DNA of 64,000 nt from Pseudomonas psychrophila (GCF_001043005.1 NZ_JYKZ01000002.1:558001-622000), one strand, 5' to 3'; counted from the stretch's first letter, positions 7,738 to 16,546 are shown. A program made the numbers and translations. The notes: generated from the letters alone by a model not told the origin.

Positions 7738-9633
7738 ATGCCCGAACCGATCCCTCTTAAAGATCACGAAAGCGAAAAACGCCTGGTCAATAAAAGACTG
7801 ATCGCCTGCGCGGGGCTAGTACTGGCTATCAGCTGCGCGCTGATCGGCCGTATGTATTTTTTGCAGGTCACCGAGTTTGACTACAACTCGACGGTCTCCG
7901 AGAACAACCGGGTACACGTGCTGCCCATCCCCCCTGAACGCGGTTTTATCTACGACCGCAATGGCGTGCTGCTGGCCGATAACCAACCCAGCTTCAATAT
8001 GACCATCACCCGCGAACGGGCCGGCGATACCGCCAAAGTGCTGGACTCAGTGATCAGCATCCTGCATTTGCCTGTAGAAGACCGTGCGGTATTTGCCAAG
8101 GCCATGAAGCAGGCGCGCCACCCGTTTGATCCCTCCACCCTGCTGTACGAGCTGAGTGAAGACCAAATCGCCCTGCTGGCCGTGAATCAATTCCGCCTGC
8201 CGGGTATCGATGTCGAGGCACAGTTCGTGCGCCATTACCCCCAGGGTGATCACTTTGCCCATTCGGTCGGGTATGTGGGGCGAATCAACGAAAAAGAAGC
8301 CAAGCAACTGGATGCCACCCAGTACCGGGGCACGCAGTCCATTGGCAAGACCGGCATCGAACGCTTTTATGAAAATGAACTGCACGGCAAGGTCGGCTTT
8401 GAAGAAGTCGAAACCAACGCCCAGGGCCGGGTCATGCGCGTACTGCGCCACACCGATGCCGTGGCCGGTAAAAACATCGTACTGAGCCTGGACATCAAGC
8501 TGCAGGAAGCTGCCGAAGAAGCCCTGGGCGATCGTCGTGGCTCGATCATTGCCCTGGACCCGAAAACGGGCGAAGTGCTGGCCATGGTCAGCAAACCCAG
8601 CTTCGACCCCAACCTCTTTGTGACCGGCATCAGCTCCAGGGACTATTCGAGCCTGCGTGATTCCATCGACAAGCCGCTGTTTAACCGGGCCTTGCGTGGC
8701 CTGTATGCACCCGGCTCGACGATCAAGCCCGAAGTGGCGATTGCGGGTCTGGATAGCGGCGTAATTTCCGCCTCCACGCGGGTGTTTGACCCCGGCTATT
8801 TCCAGTTGCCCAATGTCGATCACAAATACCGCAACTGGAACCACAGCGGCGATGGCTGGGTGGACTTGAACGCGGCGATCATGCGCTCCAACGACACCTA
8901 CTTTTATGACCTGGCCTCCAAACTGGGCATCGACCGCATGCATGACTACATGGCGGAGTTCGGGCTTGGGCAGAAGGTGTCCCTGGACATGTTTGAAGAG
9001 TCGTCCGGCCTGATGCCGTCCCGTGAGTGGAAGCGCAGCACCCGTCGCCAGGCCTGGTTCCCCGGTGAGACTGTCATTCTGGGGATCGGCCAGGGCTACA
9101 TGCAGGTCACCCCCCTGCAACTGGCCCAGGCCACCGCACTGATTGCCAACAAAGGGGTATGGAATCGTCCGCACCTGGCCAAAACCGTTGACGGCACGCC
9201 GCCAGTGGATGAGCACCCGATCCCCAATCTGGTGCTGCGTGATCCCCGGGATTGGGATCAGGTTAACCACGCCATGCAACTGGTGATGCACGACCCGCGC
9301 GGCATCGCCCGGGCAGCGGCCCAGGGTGTGCAATACCGGATTGCCGGCAAAAGTGGTACTGCGCAGGTGGTGGCGATCAAACAAGGCGAGCGTTACAACC
9401 GCCTGAAAACCGCCGAGCGCAATCGCGACAACGCCTTGTTTGTGGGCTTTGCGCCGGCGGAAGATCCCCAGATCGTGATTTCAGTGATGATCGAAAACGG
9501 CGAAGCCGGTGGCCGGGTGGCGGGTCCCGTGGTGCGCAAGGTGATGGACGCCTGGCTGCTGGACAACCAGGGCGTGCTAAAACCGCAATACGCCAGCCCC
9601 CAGGTCAAGGCGCACACCACACCGCATGTTTGA
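7738..9633 (+). CDS. mrdA: Penicillin-binding protein 2 (peptidoglycan DD-transpeptidase)
   Basis: Inner-membrane transpeptidase of the elongation machinery, 631 aa. One N-terminal membrane anchor (residues about 20-42) is followed by the dimerisation domain (PPERGFIYDRNG) and the transpeptidase domain with all three motifs intact: STIK with catalytic Ser327, SND at 384-386 and KSGT at 538-541. In most pseudomonads the main mrdA sits with rodA, mltB, rlmH and rsfS; none of these is here, so this could be a second, stand-alone PBP2 paralogue, and the symbol is given for the family. The start ATG has only a weak ribosome site (GCGAG). The gene ends at a strong hairpin terminator. Confidence 0.9.
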   Translation: MPEPIPLKDHESEKRLVNKRLIACAGLVLAISCALIGRMYFLQVTEFDYNSTVSENNRVHVLPIPPERGFIYDRNGVLLADNQPSFNMTITRERAGDTAKVLDSVISILHLPVEDRAVFAKAMKQARHPFDPSTLLYELSEDQIALLAVNQFRLPGIDVEAQFVRHYPQGDHFAHSVGYVGRINEKEAKQLDATQYRGTQSIGKTGIERFYENELHGKVGFEEVETNAQGRVMRVLRHTDAVAGKNIVLSLDIKLQEAAEEALGDRRGSIIALDPKTGEVLAMVSKPSFDPNLFVTGISSRDYSSLRDSIDKPLFNRALRGLYAPGSTIKPEVAIAGLDSGVISASTRVFDPGYFQLPNVDHKYRNWNHSGDGWVDLNAAIMRSNDTYFYDLASKLGIDRMHDYMAEFGLGQKVSLDMFEESSGLMPSREWKRSTRRQAWFPGETVILGIGQGYMQVTPLQLAQATALIANKGVWNRPHLAKTVDGTPPVDEHPIPNLVLRDPRDWDQVNHAMQLVMHDPRGIARAAAQGVQYRIAGKSGTAQVVAIKQGERYNRLKTAERNRDNALFVGFAPAEDPQIVISVMIENGEAGGRVAGPVVRKVMDAWLLDNQGVLKPQYASPQVKAHTTPHV

Positions 9634-9642
9634 ACAGCGGCC

Positions 9643-9690
9643 CTCACCACGCCTCTCCTTCCGGGAGAGGCGTGGTGAGAGGCTTTTGCT
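9643..9690. terminator. Bidirectional intrinsic terminator
   Basis: A 16-bp perfect inverted repeat (9643-9658 with 9664-9679, arm CTCACCACGCCTCTCC) with a 5-bp loop, followed on the plus strand by a short T-rich tail. It lies between the convergent ends of the PBP2 gene and the five-haem cytochrome gene. Confidence 0.85.
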
Positions 9691-9703
9691 ATTGCTCTAG
9701 CTC

Positions 9704-11746
9704 TTAATACCGTGCATCTACCGGTTTTCCGCCTTTGGGCCAATCCTTGGCCTTGTCGACAAAGTCAGGCCGTGGCTGATGGGAGAAGTACTCAGCCACA
9801 TCCACCGCTTCCTGATCCGATAACCCGCCCTGCCCCAGCGGGAATTTTTCGTGGAAACCGATCGGCATGTTGCGTTTGACGAACGCCGCCGCCGTGTACG
9901 TGCGTGCCATGCCCGCGCCGATATTGAACGACTCGTCCCCCCACAACGGCGGGTACACAAAGCTGCCGTCGGCATGCTTCAGGCCCTGACCGTTGTCACC
10001 GTGGCACACCGCACATTGCTGCGCATAAATCACCTTGCCGTTTTCAGGATCGGGCTTGATGTTGGGATCAACCTTACCCACGCCCCGACCTGCCACCTTG
10101 TCGCCCGCGACGGTGTTCATTTTCATCCAGTCAAAATACGCCACCATCGCCTGCATATCAGGTGAAGCCACCGGCAACGGTTTGCCATCCATCGAACGGC
10201 GAAAACACCCATTGATCCGTTCTTCCAGCGTGACCTCCTTGCCCGCACGCGGCGCATAGCTTGGGAAAAAAGCCGAAACGCCCACAAACGGCGAACCATC
10301 AGCCACGGTACCCGCGTTCAAGTGGCAACTGGTGCAATTAAGCGCATTGCCGACGTTGTCCGGCAGCAGCGCTTTGGTTTGCAAGTGCAAGCGCATGCCG
10401 CGCACCACCTGATCGGCATTGGCGGCGCTGAGCAAATTGGCCAGTCGCGGCGTCACAAATGCGCTCTCGTCAGTGGTTTGAGGGTTGAGCTGCTTGCGCA
10501 TCCTGGCCACTTGCGCGGGTTTGATCGCCGGGGCGTCATTACCCCAACTGCTGCGCACAAAACTCAAAATTTCAGCCATTTCATCATCCGCCAGCCGCGC
10601 GAACCCTGGCATGGTGTAAACCCGTGGGTGCGTCGCGGTTTGCGGGGTTTTCCAGCCGGTCAGGGTAATGTGCAGCAGCGTAGTGGGGTTGGCCGCCACG
10701 ATCCCCGGATTGCCGTTCAACGGCGGGAACATGCCTTTGACACCGCCTCCATCCGGGCGATGGCAATCGGCGCAGAACTGCGTGTAGCCCAAGCCGCCAC
10801 GGCTGGTAAATAGCGTGTCCGGCGCCTTGACCGGTTCGATCGCCACAGCGGGCATCGGCAAATCATCCTTGCCCGGTGGCAGCGACTTCAAGTAACTGGC
10901 GATGGCGGTCAAATCCGCGTCGGTGAAGTGCTGGGTACTGTGATGAATGACGTCGGCCATGTTGCCCGAGACCGTGGCAAACCGGTTTTGCCCGGTTTTG
11001 AGCAACTGCACCGTGTCCTCTACCGTCCACAGGTTGCGCAGACTCAAGGCGCGCCACTCTTCCACGGTTTCACCCGCCAGGTAGTGCTTGCCACGACTGC
11101 CCCCATCGTCCATAGCCTTTTCCTGGAAGGCGATACCCCGAGGCGTGTGGCAGGAACCGCAATGCCCCAGCCCCTGCACCAGATAAGCACCCCGGTTCAG
11201 CTCGGCACTTTTACCGGGGTCGGCAACGAACGGCTGATGATCGACAAACGCCCAGTTCCACAGCGCCAGGCCCCAGCGCTGATTGAACGGAAAGCCCATG
11301 TCCGCTTCAATATTCGCCATTTTTACTGGCGTTACGTCCTGCATCAAATAGGCGTAAAGCGCGCGCATATCCTCTTCGCTCATCTTGGCGTAGGACGGAT
11401 ACGGCATGGCCGGGTAGAGGTTCTGCCCCGCAGGTGTCACGCCTTCGCGCATGGCCCGGTCAAATTGCTCAAAGCTGTACTGACCGATGCCGGTCTCGGG
11501 GTCTGGCGTGATGTTGCTCGAATAGATCGTACCCATCGGCGTTTTCAGCTCCAGCCCACCTGCCATCACAGCCCCTCCCTGGGCGGTGTGACAGGCTATG
11601 CAGTCGCCAAGCCTGGCCACGTACTGGCCCCGCTCGATCAGGGATTTTTCGGGGACAGGGGCCGTTGTCGGCTCACCGGCCTGCACCTGAACAGTGCAAA
11701 ACAACGTCAGGCCGACCAGCGCCAGACGTGGGAAAGTAGAAAGCAT
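9704..11746 (-). CDS. Five-haem cytochrome c: triheme AdhB-like part fused to TsdA-like diheme part
   Basis: An exported multi-haem cytochrome of 680 aa with a signal peptide cut near residue 23 (VQAGEP). Five CxxCH sites are visible: 49-53, 196-200, 325-329, 471-475 and 578-582. The first three, with their spacing and DLPMP linker, resemble the triheme cytochrome subunit of membrane alcohol/gluconate-type dehydrogenases. The last 250 residues resemble thiosulfate dehydrogenase TsdA: a CTSCH haem site, then RINGCFRRSMDGKPLP, where Cys514 sits where TsdA has its cysteine haem ligand, then a second haem site. No dehydrogenase subunit is adjacent, so the electron donor is unknown. Thiosulfate-tetrathionate chemistry is inference. 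Single gene with its own promoter region. Confidence 0.75.
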   Translation of the reverse strand: MLSTFPRLALVGLTLFCTVQVQAGEPTTAPVPEKSLIERGQYVARLGDCIACHTAQGGAVMAGGLELKTPMGTIYSSNITPDPETGIGQYSFEQFDRAMREGVTPAGQNLYPAMPYPSYAKMSEEDMRALYAYLMQDVTPVKMANIEADMGFPFNQRWGLALWNWAFVDHQPFVADPGKSAELNRGAYLVQGLGHCGSCHTPRGIAFQEKAMDDGGSRGKHYLAGETVEEWRALSLRNLWTVEDTVQLLKTGQNRFATVSGNMADVIHHSTQHFTDADLTAIASYLKSLPPGKDDLPMPAVAIEPVKAPDTLFTSRGGLGYTQFCADCHRPDGGGVKGMFPPLNGNPGIVAANPTTLLHITLTGWKTPQTATHPRVYTMPGFARLADDEMAEILSFVRSSWGNDAPAIKPAQVARMRKQLNPQTTDESAFVTPRLANLLSAANADQVVRGMRLHLQTKALLPDNVGNALNCTSCHLNAGTVADGSPFVGVSAFFPSYAPRAGKEVTLEERINGCFRRSMDGKPLPVASPDMQAMVAYFDWMKMNTVAGDKVAGRGVGKVDPNIKPDPENGKVIYAQQCAVCHGDNGQGLKHADGSFVYPPLWGDESFNIGAGMARTYTAAAFVKRNMPIGFHEKFPLGQGGLSDQEAVDVAEYFSHQPRPDFVDKAKDWPKGGKPVDARY

Positions 11747-12137
11747 CGCGTTATTCCTTTAAGGCGTCGATCTGGGGTGATCCCCTCGAAACGGGCCGTG
11801 CTGGTATTGTTATTGACTCCTCACACAGGGGTTGTACTGGCTTTTAAAGGCGGGGCGTTTGACCAGGGTCATGGCCGTGGCAACAAGGTCGCGCGAGCGC
11901 TGGTGGCACGTATCACAAGCGCCGCCAGAGCGACTGGCCCGCAGGCCTTGATCGCCACTGGGCCTGTATCGGCAATAAATTTTTGCCGTAATAACAAGCT
12001 GTTATCTGCTGGCACAACAAATGCTTTCTTACCCCCAAAGCACAGAACCTTGTATCGCCAGCCCCGACCTGGAGATGCAACAACCTGCGTGAACCCCGAC
12101 GCTAAACGCGTCCGGGGTCATCTAGAGGAGCGTAAGG
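11747..12137. promoter_or_regulatory. Divergent intergenic region with sigma-54-like element
   Basis: A 391-bp gap between the divergent cytochrome and regulator genes. At 12010-12025 the plus strand reads TGGCAC, 5 bp, ATGCT, with the invariant GG (12011-12012) and GC (12023-12024) ten bases apart as in sigma-54 promoters; it lies about 110 bp ahead of the regulator start. The remaining sequence shows no convincing gene: a long plus-strand frame runs in from the antisense of the cytochrome gene but has no independent start or family match. Confidence 0.4.
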
Positions 12138-13133
12138 ATGGCAACGCCTGTTACAGCGTCACCGATCAACATGCCCACGGTAAAAACCGTGGGCTTTCTG
12201 GTGATACCAAACTTCACCACCATCGGTTTTGCCTCAGCCATCGAAACCCTGCGCATGGCCAACATGGCCGCTCGCTGTGAAATGTTTCGCACCGTGATCA
12301 TCGCCCCCACCCTGGACCCGGTCACTGCCAGCAATGGCATGCGCATCCTGCCCGACCATGTGGTGGGTGAGACGCCAAAACTGGACATTTTGCTGGTGGT
12401 GGGCTCAAACCCCATCGTGTCCCATCTCAGTAGCCGGCCGGTGCTCAACTGGTTGCGCAAGCTGGCCCACGAAGGAGTTGCGCTGGGCGGAATTTGCACC
12501 GGAAGCTACTGGCTTGCCCGCGCGGGTTTGCTCAAGGGGTATCGCTGCACCATTCACTGGGAAGACATCGAAACCCTCAAGGACCATTTCCCGGGGATCA
12601 TTATTTCCAATCAGCTATTTGAACTGGATCGCGACCGCTACACCTGCTCGGGCGGCGTGGCGTCGATGGACATGACCCTGCAACTGATCGCTCGCGAGCC
12701 GGGAGGCCGGGAAATCGCGGCCCATGCTGCCGAACTGCTGCTGTGTGACCGGGCGCGGGGAGCGCAGGAGCAGCAACGGGTGCCGCTGCGCCAGAAGCTG
12801 GGGACCTCCCAACCCAAGCTCAGCCAGGTGGTAGCCATCATGGAAGCCAACCTTGAAGAGCCGGTCAGCCTTGAAGACCTGGCGCGCTTGAACGAGGTGT
12901 CGGTGCGTCAACTGGAGCGTCTGTTTCACAAACACTTGCAGCGCACACCGAGCCAGTATTACCTGGAACTGCGCCTGGCCAGAGCGCGAAGCCTGTTGCT
13001 GCGCAGCGAGTCGCAAGTACGCGATATCGCCCTCGCCTGCGGCTTTGTCTCGGCGGCACATTTTTCGAAATGTTATAGCCGGTTGTTTGGGGTTTCGCCG
13101 ATTGGCGAGCGCAAGCAAGTGGCGTTGCACTGA
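12138..13133 (+). CDS. cahR: GlxA-family (GATase1-AraC) transcriptional activator, probable creatine regulator
   Basis: A 331-aa regulator with an N-terminal DJ-1/PfpI (class I amidotransferase-like) ligand domain (residues about 18-185, nucleophile-elbow region GGICTGSYWLA) and a C-terminal AraC double helix-turn-helix (about 225-325: SLEDLARLNEVSVRQLERLF and VRDIALACGFVSAAHFSKCY). This subfamily includes GbdR, SouR and ArgR, which sense amino-acid-like nitrogen compounds. The gene order regulator, MHS transporter, creatinase is that of the P. putida creatine locus, where the regulator is named CahR; the symbol rests on that context. ATG at 12138 follows AGAGGAGCGTAAGG. A sigma-54-like element lies upstream. 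Confidence 0.75.
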   Translation: MATPVTASPINMPTVKTVGFLVIPNFTTIGFASAIETLRMANMAARCEMFRTVIIAPTLDPVTASNGMRILPDHVVGETPKLDILLVVGSNPIVSHLSSRPVLNWLRKLAHEGVALGGICTGSYWLARAGLLKGYRCTIHWEDIETLKDHFPGIIISNQLFELDRDRYTCSGGVASMDMTLQLIAREPGGREIAAHAAELLLCDRARGAQEQQRVPLRQKLGTSQPKLSQVVAIMEANLEEPVSLEDLARLNEVSVRQLERLFHKHLQRTPSQYYLELRLARARSLLLRSESQVRDIALACGFVSAAHFSKCYSRLFGVSPIGERKQVALH

Positions 13134-13155
13134 GCCCTGCCCACAGGCCAAAAAA

Positions 13156-13246
13156 CCTGTGGGAGCGGGCTTGCTCGCGATGGCTTTGACGCGGCCTGAC
13201 AATCAGTGCGCATCGATGCAATCGCGAGCAAAACCGCTCCCACAGG
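13156..13246. repeat. REPIN (paired REP elements)
   Basis: TGTGGGAGCGGGCTTGCTCG at the left and the inverted TCGCGAGCAAAACCGCTCCC at the right, 43 bp apart, between the convergent regulator and transporter genes. Confidence 0.85.
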
Positions 13247-13264
13247 CGTATTTCAGCGGTGTAT

Positions 13265-14611
13265 TTAGTCTTGCAACGCGGTGTGCGCTGTTTCGCGACT
13301 GGCCAGCATCGCAACCAGCGCCACCGCAGCCGCTGCCAGCAAATACCAGGCCGGGGCCATTTTGTTGCCGGTCATATGAATCAGCCAGGTGGCAATAAAC
13401 GGGGCAGTCCCGCCGAACACCGCGTTGGCCACGTTAAAACTGAAGGCAAATCCGCTGAAACGGACCCGGGTCGGGAAAATCTCGGCCAGGAAACACGGCA
13501 AGGTGCCGTCGTTCATGGCCAACATCGCGCCGAAGGCAATCTGAATCATCAGAATTACCAGCAGCGACGGGTTGCCAAGCATCCCGAACAGCGGAAATGT
13601 CAGCAGCAAAAACAGCACCGACGCGGTGACCAGCATGGTCTTTCGGCCATAACGGTCAGACAGCGTGCCCATCAGGAAAATCAGGCCGATATAGGTCGCC
13701 AGCGACACTGTCGAGGCGGTAAATGAATCACTCTCGCTCATGCCCATTTCAGTCGACAGATAGGTCGGCATGTAGCTGAGCAACAGGTAGAACGCCACGG
13801 CGTTCAGGCAGGTCACGCCAATCCCGATCATCACTGCCCGACGATGCACGGTCAGCAATTCACGGACCGGTGCATGGGTCGCACACTCCTTGGCTTCAAG
13901 CCGCTGCTCCATTTCCAGGAACTTGGGTGAGTCCTGTAAATGCACCCGGATATAGCGCCCTACCAGACCAAAGGGGGCCGCCAGTAAAAACGGCAAACGC
14001 CAGCCCCAGTCATGAAGGTTTTCGGCAGTCATCAAAGCGTGCATTCCGGCAACAAACATCGCGCCAAACAGCAATCCTGCTGCAGTGCTCGCGGGCACAA
14101 TGCTGGTGTAAAAACCGCGCTTGCCCTCGGGCGCGTATTCGGCCAGGAACGCCGAGGCCCCCGCATACTCCCCCGACGCTGAAAACCCCTGCATCAGGCG
14201 AATCAACAGCAGCAACGCCGGGGCCCACAATCCGATTTGGTTGTAGGTGGGCAGAATACCGATGCAAAAGGTCGAGAGGGTCATGATCAGAATCGACCAG
14301 GACAAGGCACTGCGCCGTCCGTACTTGTCGCCAAAATGACCCCAGACCAGACCACCGATGGGGCGCACGATAAACGACAGGGCAAATACCGCGAAGGTCG
14401 CCAGCAGCCCTGTTGTGGTATCGGTTTGGGGAAAGAAGGTCAGCGCAATGACAGTAGCCAGGTAACCATAGGCTGCGTAGTCAAACCACTCGACAAAGTT
14501 GCCCATGAAGCTGGCCGTCGCAGCACGTCGCAAGGCCTTGCGCTCGCTGAGGCGCTCCGTTTTCTGCTCGAGGGTCAGAGGTAAAGAAAGGCTTGGACTT
14601 GGGATACTCAT
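13265..14611 (-). CDS. MHS-family MFS transporter, probable creatine or related-solute importer
   Basis: A 12-helix proton-coupled symporter of the metabolite:H+ symporter type (448 aa), relative of ProP, ShiA and KgtP. Family marks are NFVEWFDYAAYGYLA in helix 1, GHFGDKYGRRSAL in the loop between helices 2 and 3, RLMQGFSASGEYAGA in helix 4, and DRYGRKTML in the second half. ATG 14611 follows GGAGGTGCTCA, a strong ribosome site. It lies directly downstream of creatinase on the same strand, so uptake of creatine or a similar guanidino compound is the natural inference; proline/betaine-type solutes remain possible. Confidence 0.8.
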   Translation of the reverse strand: MSIPSPSLSLPLTLEQKTERLSERKALRRAATASFMGNFVEWFDYAAYGYLATVIALTFFPQTDTTTGLLATFAVFALSFIVRPIGGLVWGHFGDKYGRRSALSWSILIMTLSTFCIGILPTYNQIGLWAPALLLLIRLMQGFSASGEYAGASAFLAEYAPEGKRGFYTSIVPASTAAGLLFGAMFVAGMHALMTAENLHDWGWRLPFLLAAPFGLVGRYIRVHLQDSPKFLEMEQRLEAKECATHAPVRELLTVHRRAVMIGIGVTCLNAVAFYLLLSYMPTYLSTEMGMSESDSFTASTVSLATYIGLIFLMGTLSDRYGRKTMLVTASVLFLLLTFPLFGMLGNPSLLVILMIQIAFGAMLAMNDGTLPCFLAEIFPTRVRFSGFAFSFNVANAVFGGTAPFIATWLIHMTGNKMAPAWYLLAAAAVALVAMLASRETAHTALQD

Positions 14612-14775
14612 TGAGCACCTCCGGAGAAAGAGATGCTGGGTTGGAAAACGGCAAGCGACGTCGGGACGCGGGACATGACAGATACCCTCATTGTGTTCTT
14701 TTTGGCAGGGGTAAACAGGTCAGAAAACGCTGCGTAATCTGCGTACGCATGCGCTGGTATCGGGCTTGGCAATTT

Positions 14776-14803
14776 TGTGGGAGCGGGCTGGCCCACTCCC
14801 ACA
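14776..14803. repeat. REP hairpin
   Basis: TGTGGGAGCGGGC and GCCCACTCCCACA form a 28-bp hairpin in the 206-bp gap between creatinase and the transporter. It may reduce read-through or stabilise the creatinase mRNA end; the rest of the gap shows no gene. Confidence 0.8.
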
Positions 14804-14817
14804 GGGGCAACGCAACT

Positions 14818-16029
14818 CTACTTCTTGATGATGTTGTGCTGCGGGCCGTACGGGAAATGAGTAATGTTCTCCCCGCCCTGTTCGTTGACGATCAGGATGT
14901 CATGCTCGCGATACCCGCCCGCACCCGGACGACCTTCGGGAATCATGATCATCGGCTCGATGGACACCACCATGCCCGGCTCCAGCACCGTGTCGATGTC
15001 TTCACGCAGCTCCAGCCCGGCTTCGCGGCCATAGTAATGGCTGAGAGTGCCAAACGAGTGGCCATAGCCAAAAGTGCGGTATTGCAGCAGGTCATGCTCC
15101 AGGAAGATTTCATTGAGTTGCAAGGCGATGTCCGAGCAACGCATGCCGGGCTTGATCAGTTTCAGACCGGCCTCATGCACCTGGACGTTAACTTCCCACA
15201 GCCGTAAATGTTCGTCCGAGCAATGATCGAGAAACAGGGTGCGCTCCAGCGCCGTGTAGTAACCGGCAATCATCGGGAAGCAGTTGAGACTCAGAATGTC
15301 GCCCTTGTTCACTTTGCGGCTGGTCACCGGGTTGTGCGCACCATCGGTATTGATCCCCGACTGGAACCAGGTCCAGGTGTCCATTAGCTCGGAATCGGGA
15401 AAGGTACGGGCAATTTCCCGCACCATGGCCTGGGTCGCGTGCAGCGCCACTTCATATTCGGGCACCTGATCACGCAGCGCTTCCACGATGGCCGCGCCGC
15501 CAATATCGGCGATCCGTGCACCGTGGCGAATAATGGCGTGTTCTTCGGCTGACTTGATCATGCGCATACGCATGCACGGCGCGCCAATATCCACGAGCTC
15601 GGCCTGGGGGTAACGGCTGGCGAGCTTGTCGCGATTGAGCAGGTTCATGTGATCGAACTCGATCCCGATGCGACCGGCCTTGGGCAGCGCCTGCTGGATC
15701 GCGACAAAGTAGTTATCGCGCTGCCAGTCGGTATACACAATGTTGTCGGTGCCCATGGTCCGTCGCCACGGCTGGCCGCCATCAATATTGGCGCTGATGG
15801 TCACCGCACTGTCCTGAGTCACCACCAGCGCATAGTTGCGGCCAAACGAGCAGTACAGGAAATCGCTGTAATAGTTGAGGTTGTGATAGGACGTGAAGAC
15901 CGCAGCGTCGATATTGTTCTGCGCCATATAGACTCGCAGCTTCGCCTGACGGTTGGCGTACTCCTGGGCCGAGAACGTGGGAGAGACCTTTTCACCGTTT
16001 TTGATCTGAATGGTTTTCGGCATTTGCAT
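14818..16029 (-). CDS. creA: Creatinase (creatine amidinohydrolase)
   Basis: Hydrolyses creatine to sarcosine and urea in the cytoplasm (pita-bread, M24-like fold that needs no metal). The 403-aa length and most of the sequence match the P. putida enzyme, from MQMPKT through NYYSDFLYCSFGR to the C-terminal HDILIVNE. The catalytic His232 is present in DGAHNPVT and Glu262 in YYTALERT, in the exact numbering of the structurally known enzyme. ATG 16029 has AAGGACCC upstream. A transporter follows on the same strand and the GlxA-type regulator is nearby. Sarcosine oxidase and urease genes, needed for the next steps, are not in the window. Confidence 0.95.
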   Translation of the reverse strand: MQMPKTIQIKNGEKVSPTFSAQEYANRQAKLRVYMAQNNIDAAVFTSYHNLNYYSDFLYCSFGRNYALVVTQDSAVTISANIDGGQPWRRTMGTDNIVYTDWQRDNYFVAIQQALPKAGRIGIEFDHMNLLNRDKLASRYPQAELVDIGAPCMRMRMIKSAEEHAIIRHGARIADIGGAAIVEALRDQVPEYEVALHATQAMVREIARTFPDSELMDTWTWFQSGINTDGAHNPVTSRKVNKGDILSLNCFPMIAGYYTALERTLFLDHCSDEHLRLWEVNVQVHEAGLKLIKPGMRCSDIALQLNEIFLEHDLLQYRTFGYGHSFGTLSHYYGREAGLELREDIDTVLEPGMVVSIEPMIMIPEGRPGAGGYREHDILIVNEQGGENITHFPYGPQHNIIKK

Positions 16030-16546
16030 GTCTTGGGTCCTTGTCTGTGATCGAGCATCAGAAGCCGCCAGAGGGCGAGTCGTTGAGGATCATTCGAACA
16101 GATACAAGAACGGCTTTTTTGTGCGAATCCGACCTGTAGTTGATCAGATCCGCTGTGTAAACCTGCCCCCATTGCTTGACTCACAAAACAGCCCAACTTG
16201 ACCCAGCGGCTACAGGTTTCGTCGTCAACTGCGCGTCGTAGCAGTTGACGAGTAGAACGAGGCTACGTTCGATCGCGAAGCGGTCGCAAAACCGGTAGAC
16301 GCGGTATGCCTGATAAGCCGTGAAAGCTGATGTTACGACGGCTACGTCGGGGTGCCGCATCACGCCGCACGCAGCCTCGTTCTACTCGTCAGCTGCTACG
16401 GATCGCAAGTACCCTTTTGCGCGCAGCCACTAGAGGAGCGCGTTTGACCGGCAACAGAGTAGCTACAGCTTAATTAAGCATTTGTCTCTCGACGCTGAAG
16501 CCTTAAAGTACCCGCCCCTGAATAACAGACTGCAGGCGAAGTTCGC
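16030..16546. other. 517-bp intergenic region with an inverted-repeat element
   Basis: Gap between the divergent creatinase and YqaA genes. Apart from the element at 16237-16400 no gene is seen. The creatinase promoter should lie in the first 200 bp (minus strand), but no clear -35/-10 or sigma-54 box was recognised there. Confidence 0.6.
16237..16400. repeat. MITE-like element with 32-bp terminal inverted repeats
   Basis: Left end 16237-16268 (CGTAGCAGTTGACGAGTAGA...) pairs with right end 16369-16400 with only 2 mismatches in 32. The internal stretch GCGGTCGCAAAACCGG...TGCCTGATAAGCCGTG is related to the spacer of the array at 38.6-39.0 kb. No coding capacity, so it would depend on an enzyme elsewhere for movement. 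Confidence 0.85.

Noticed and set aside
8047..9384. 445-codon minus-strand open frame over the PBP2 gene
   Set aside because: Antisense shadow of a clearly real gene with intact catalytic motifs; His/Gly/Gln-rich composition typical of shadows in GC-rich DNA.
10928..12280. 450-codon plus-strand frame running from the cytochrome gene into the regulator gene
   Set aside because: The first two thirds are antisense to the five-haem cytochrome; the free part (11747-12137) has no independent start or recognisable protein.
16030..16236. Sigma-54 promoter ahead of creatinase
   Set aside because: No GG-N10-GC element with acceptable flanks was found on the minus strand of this gap.
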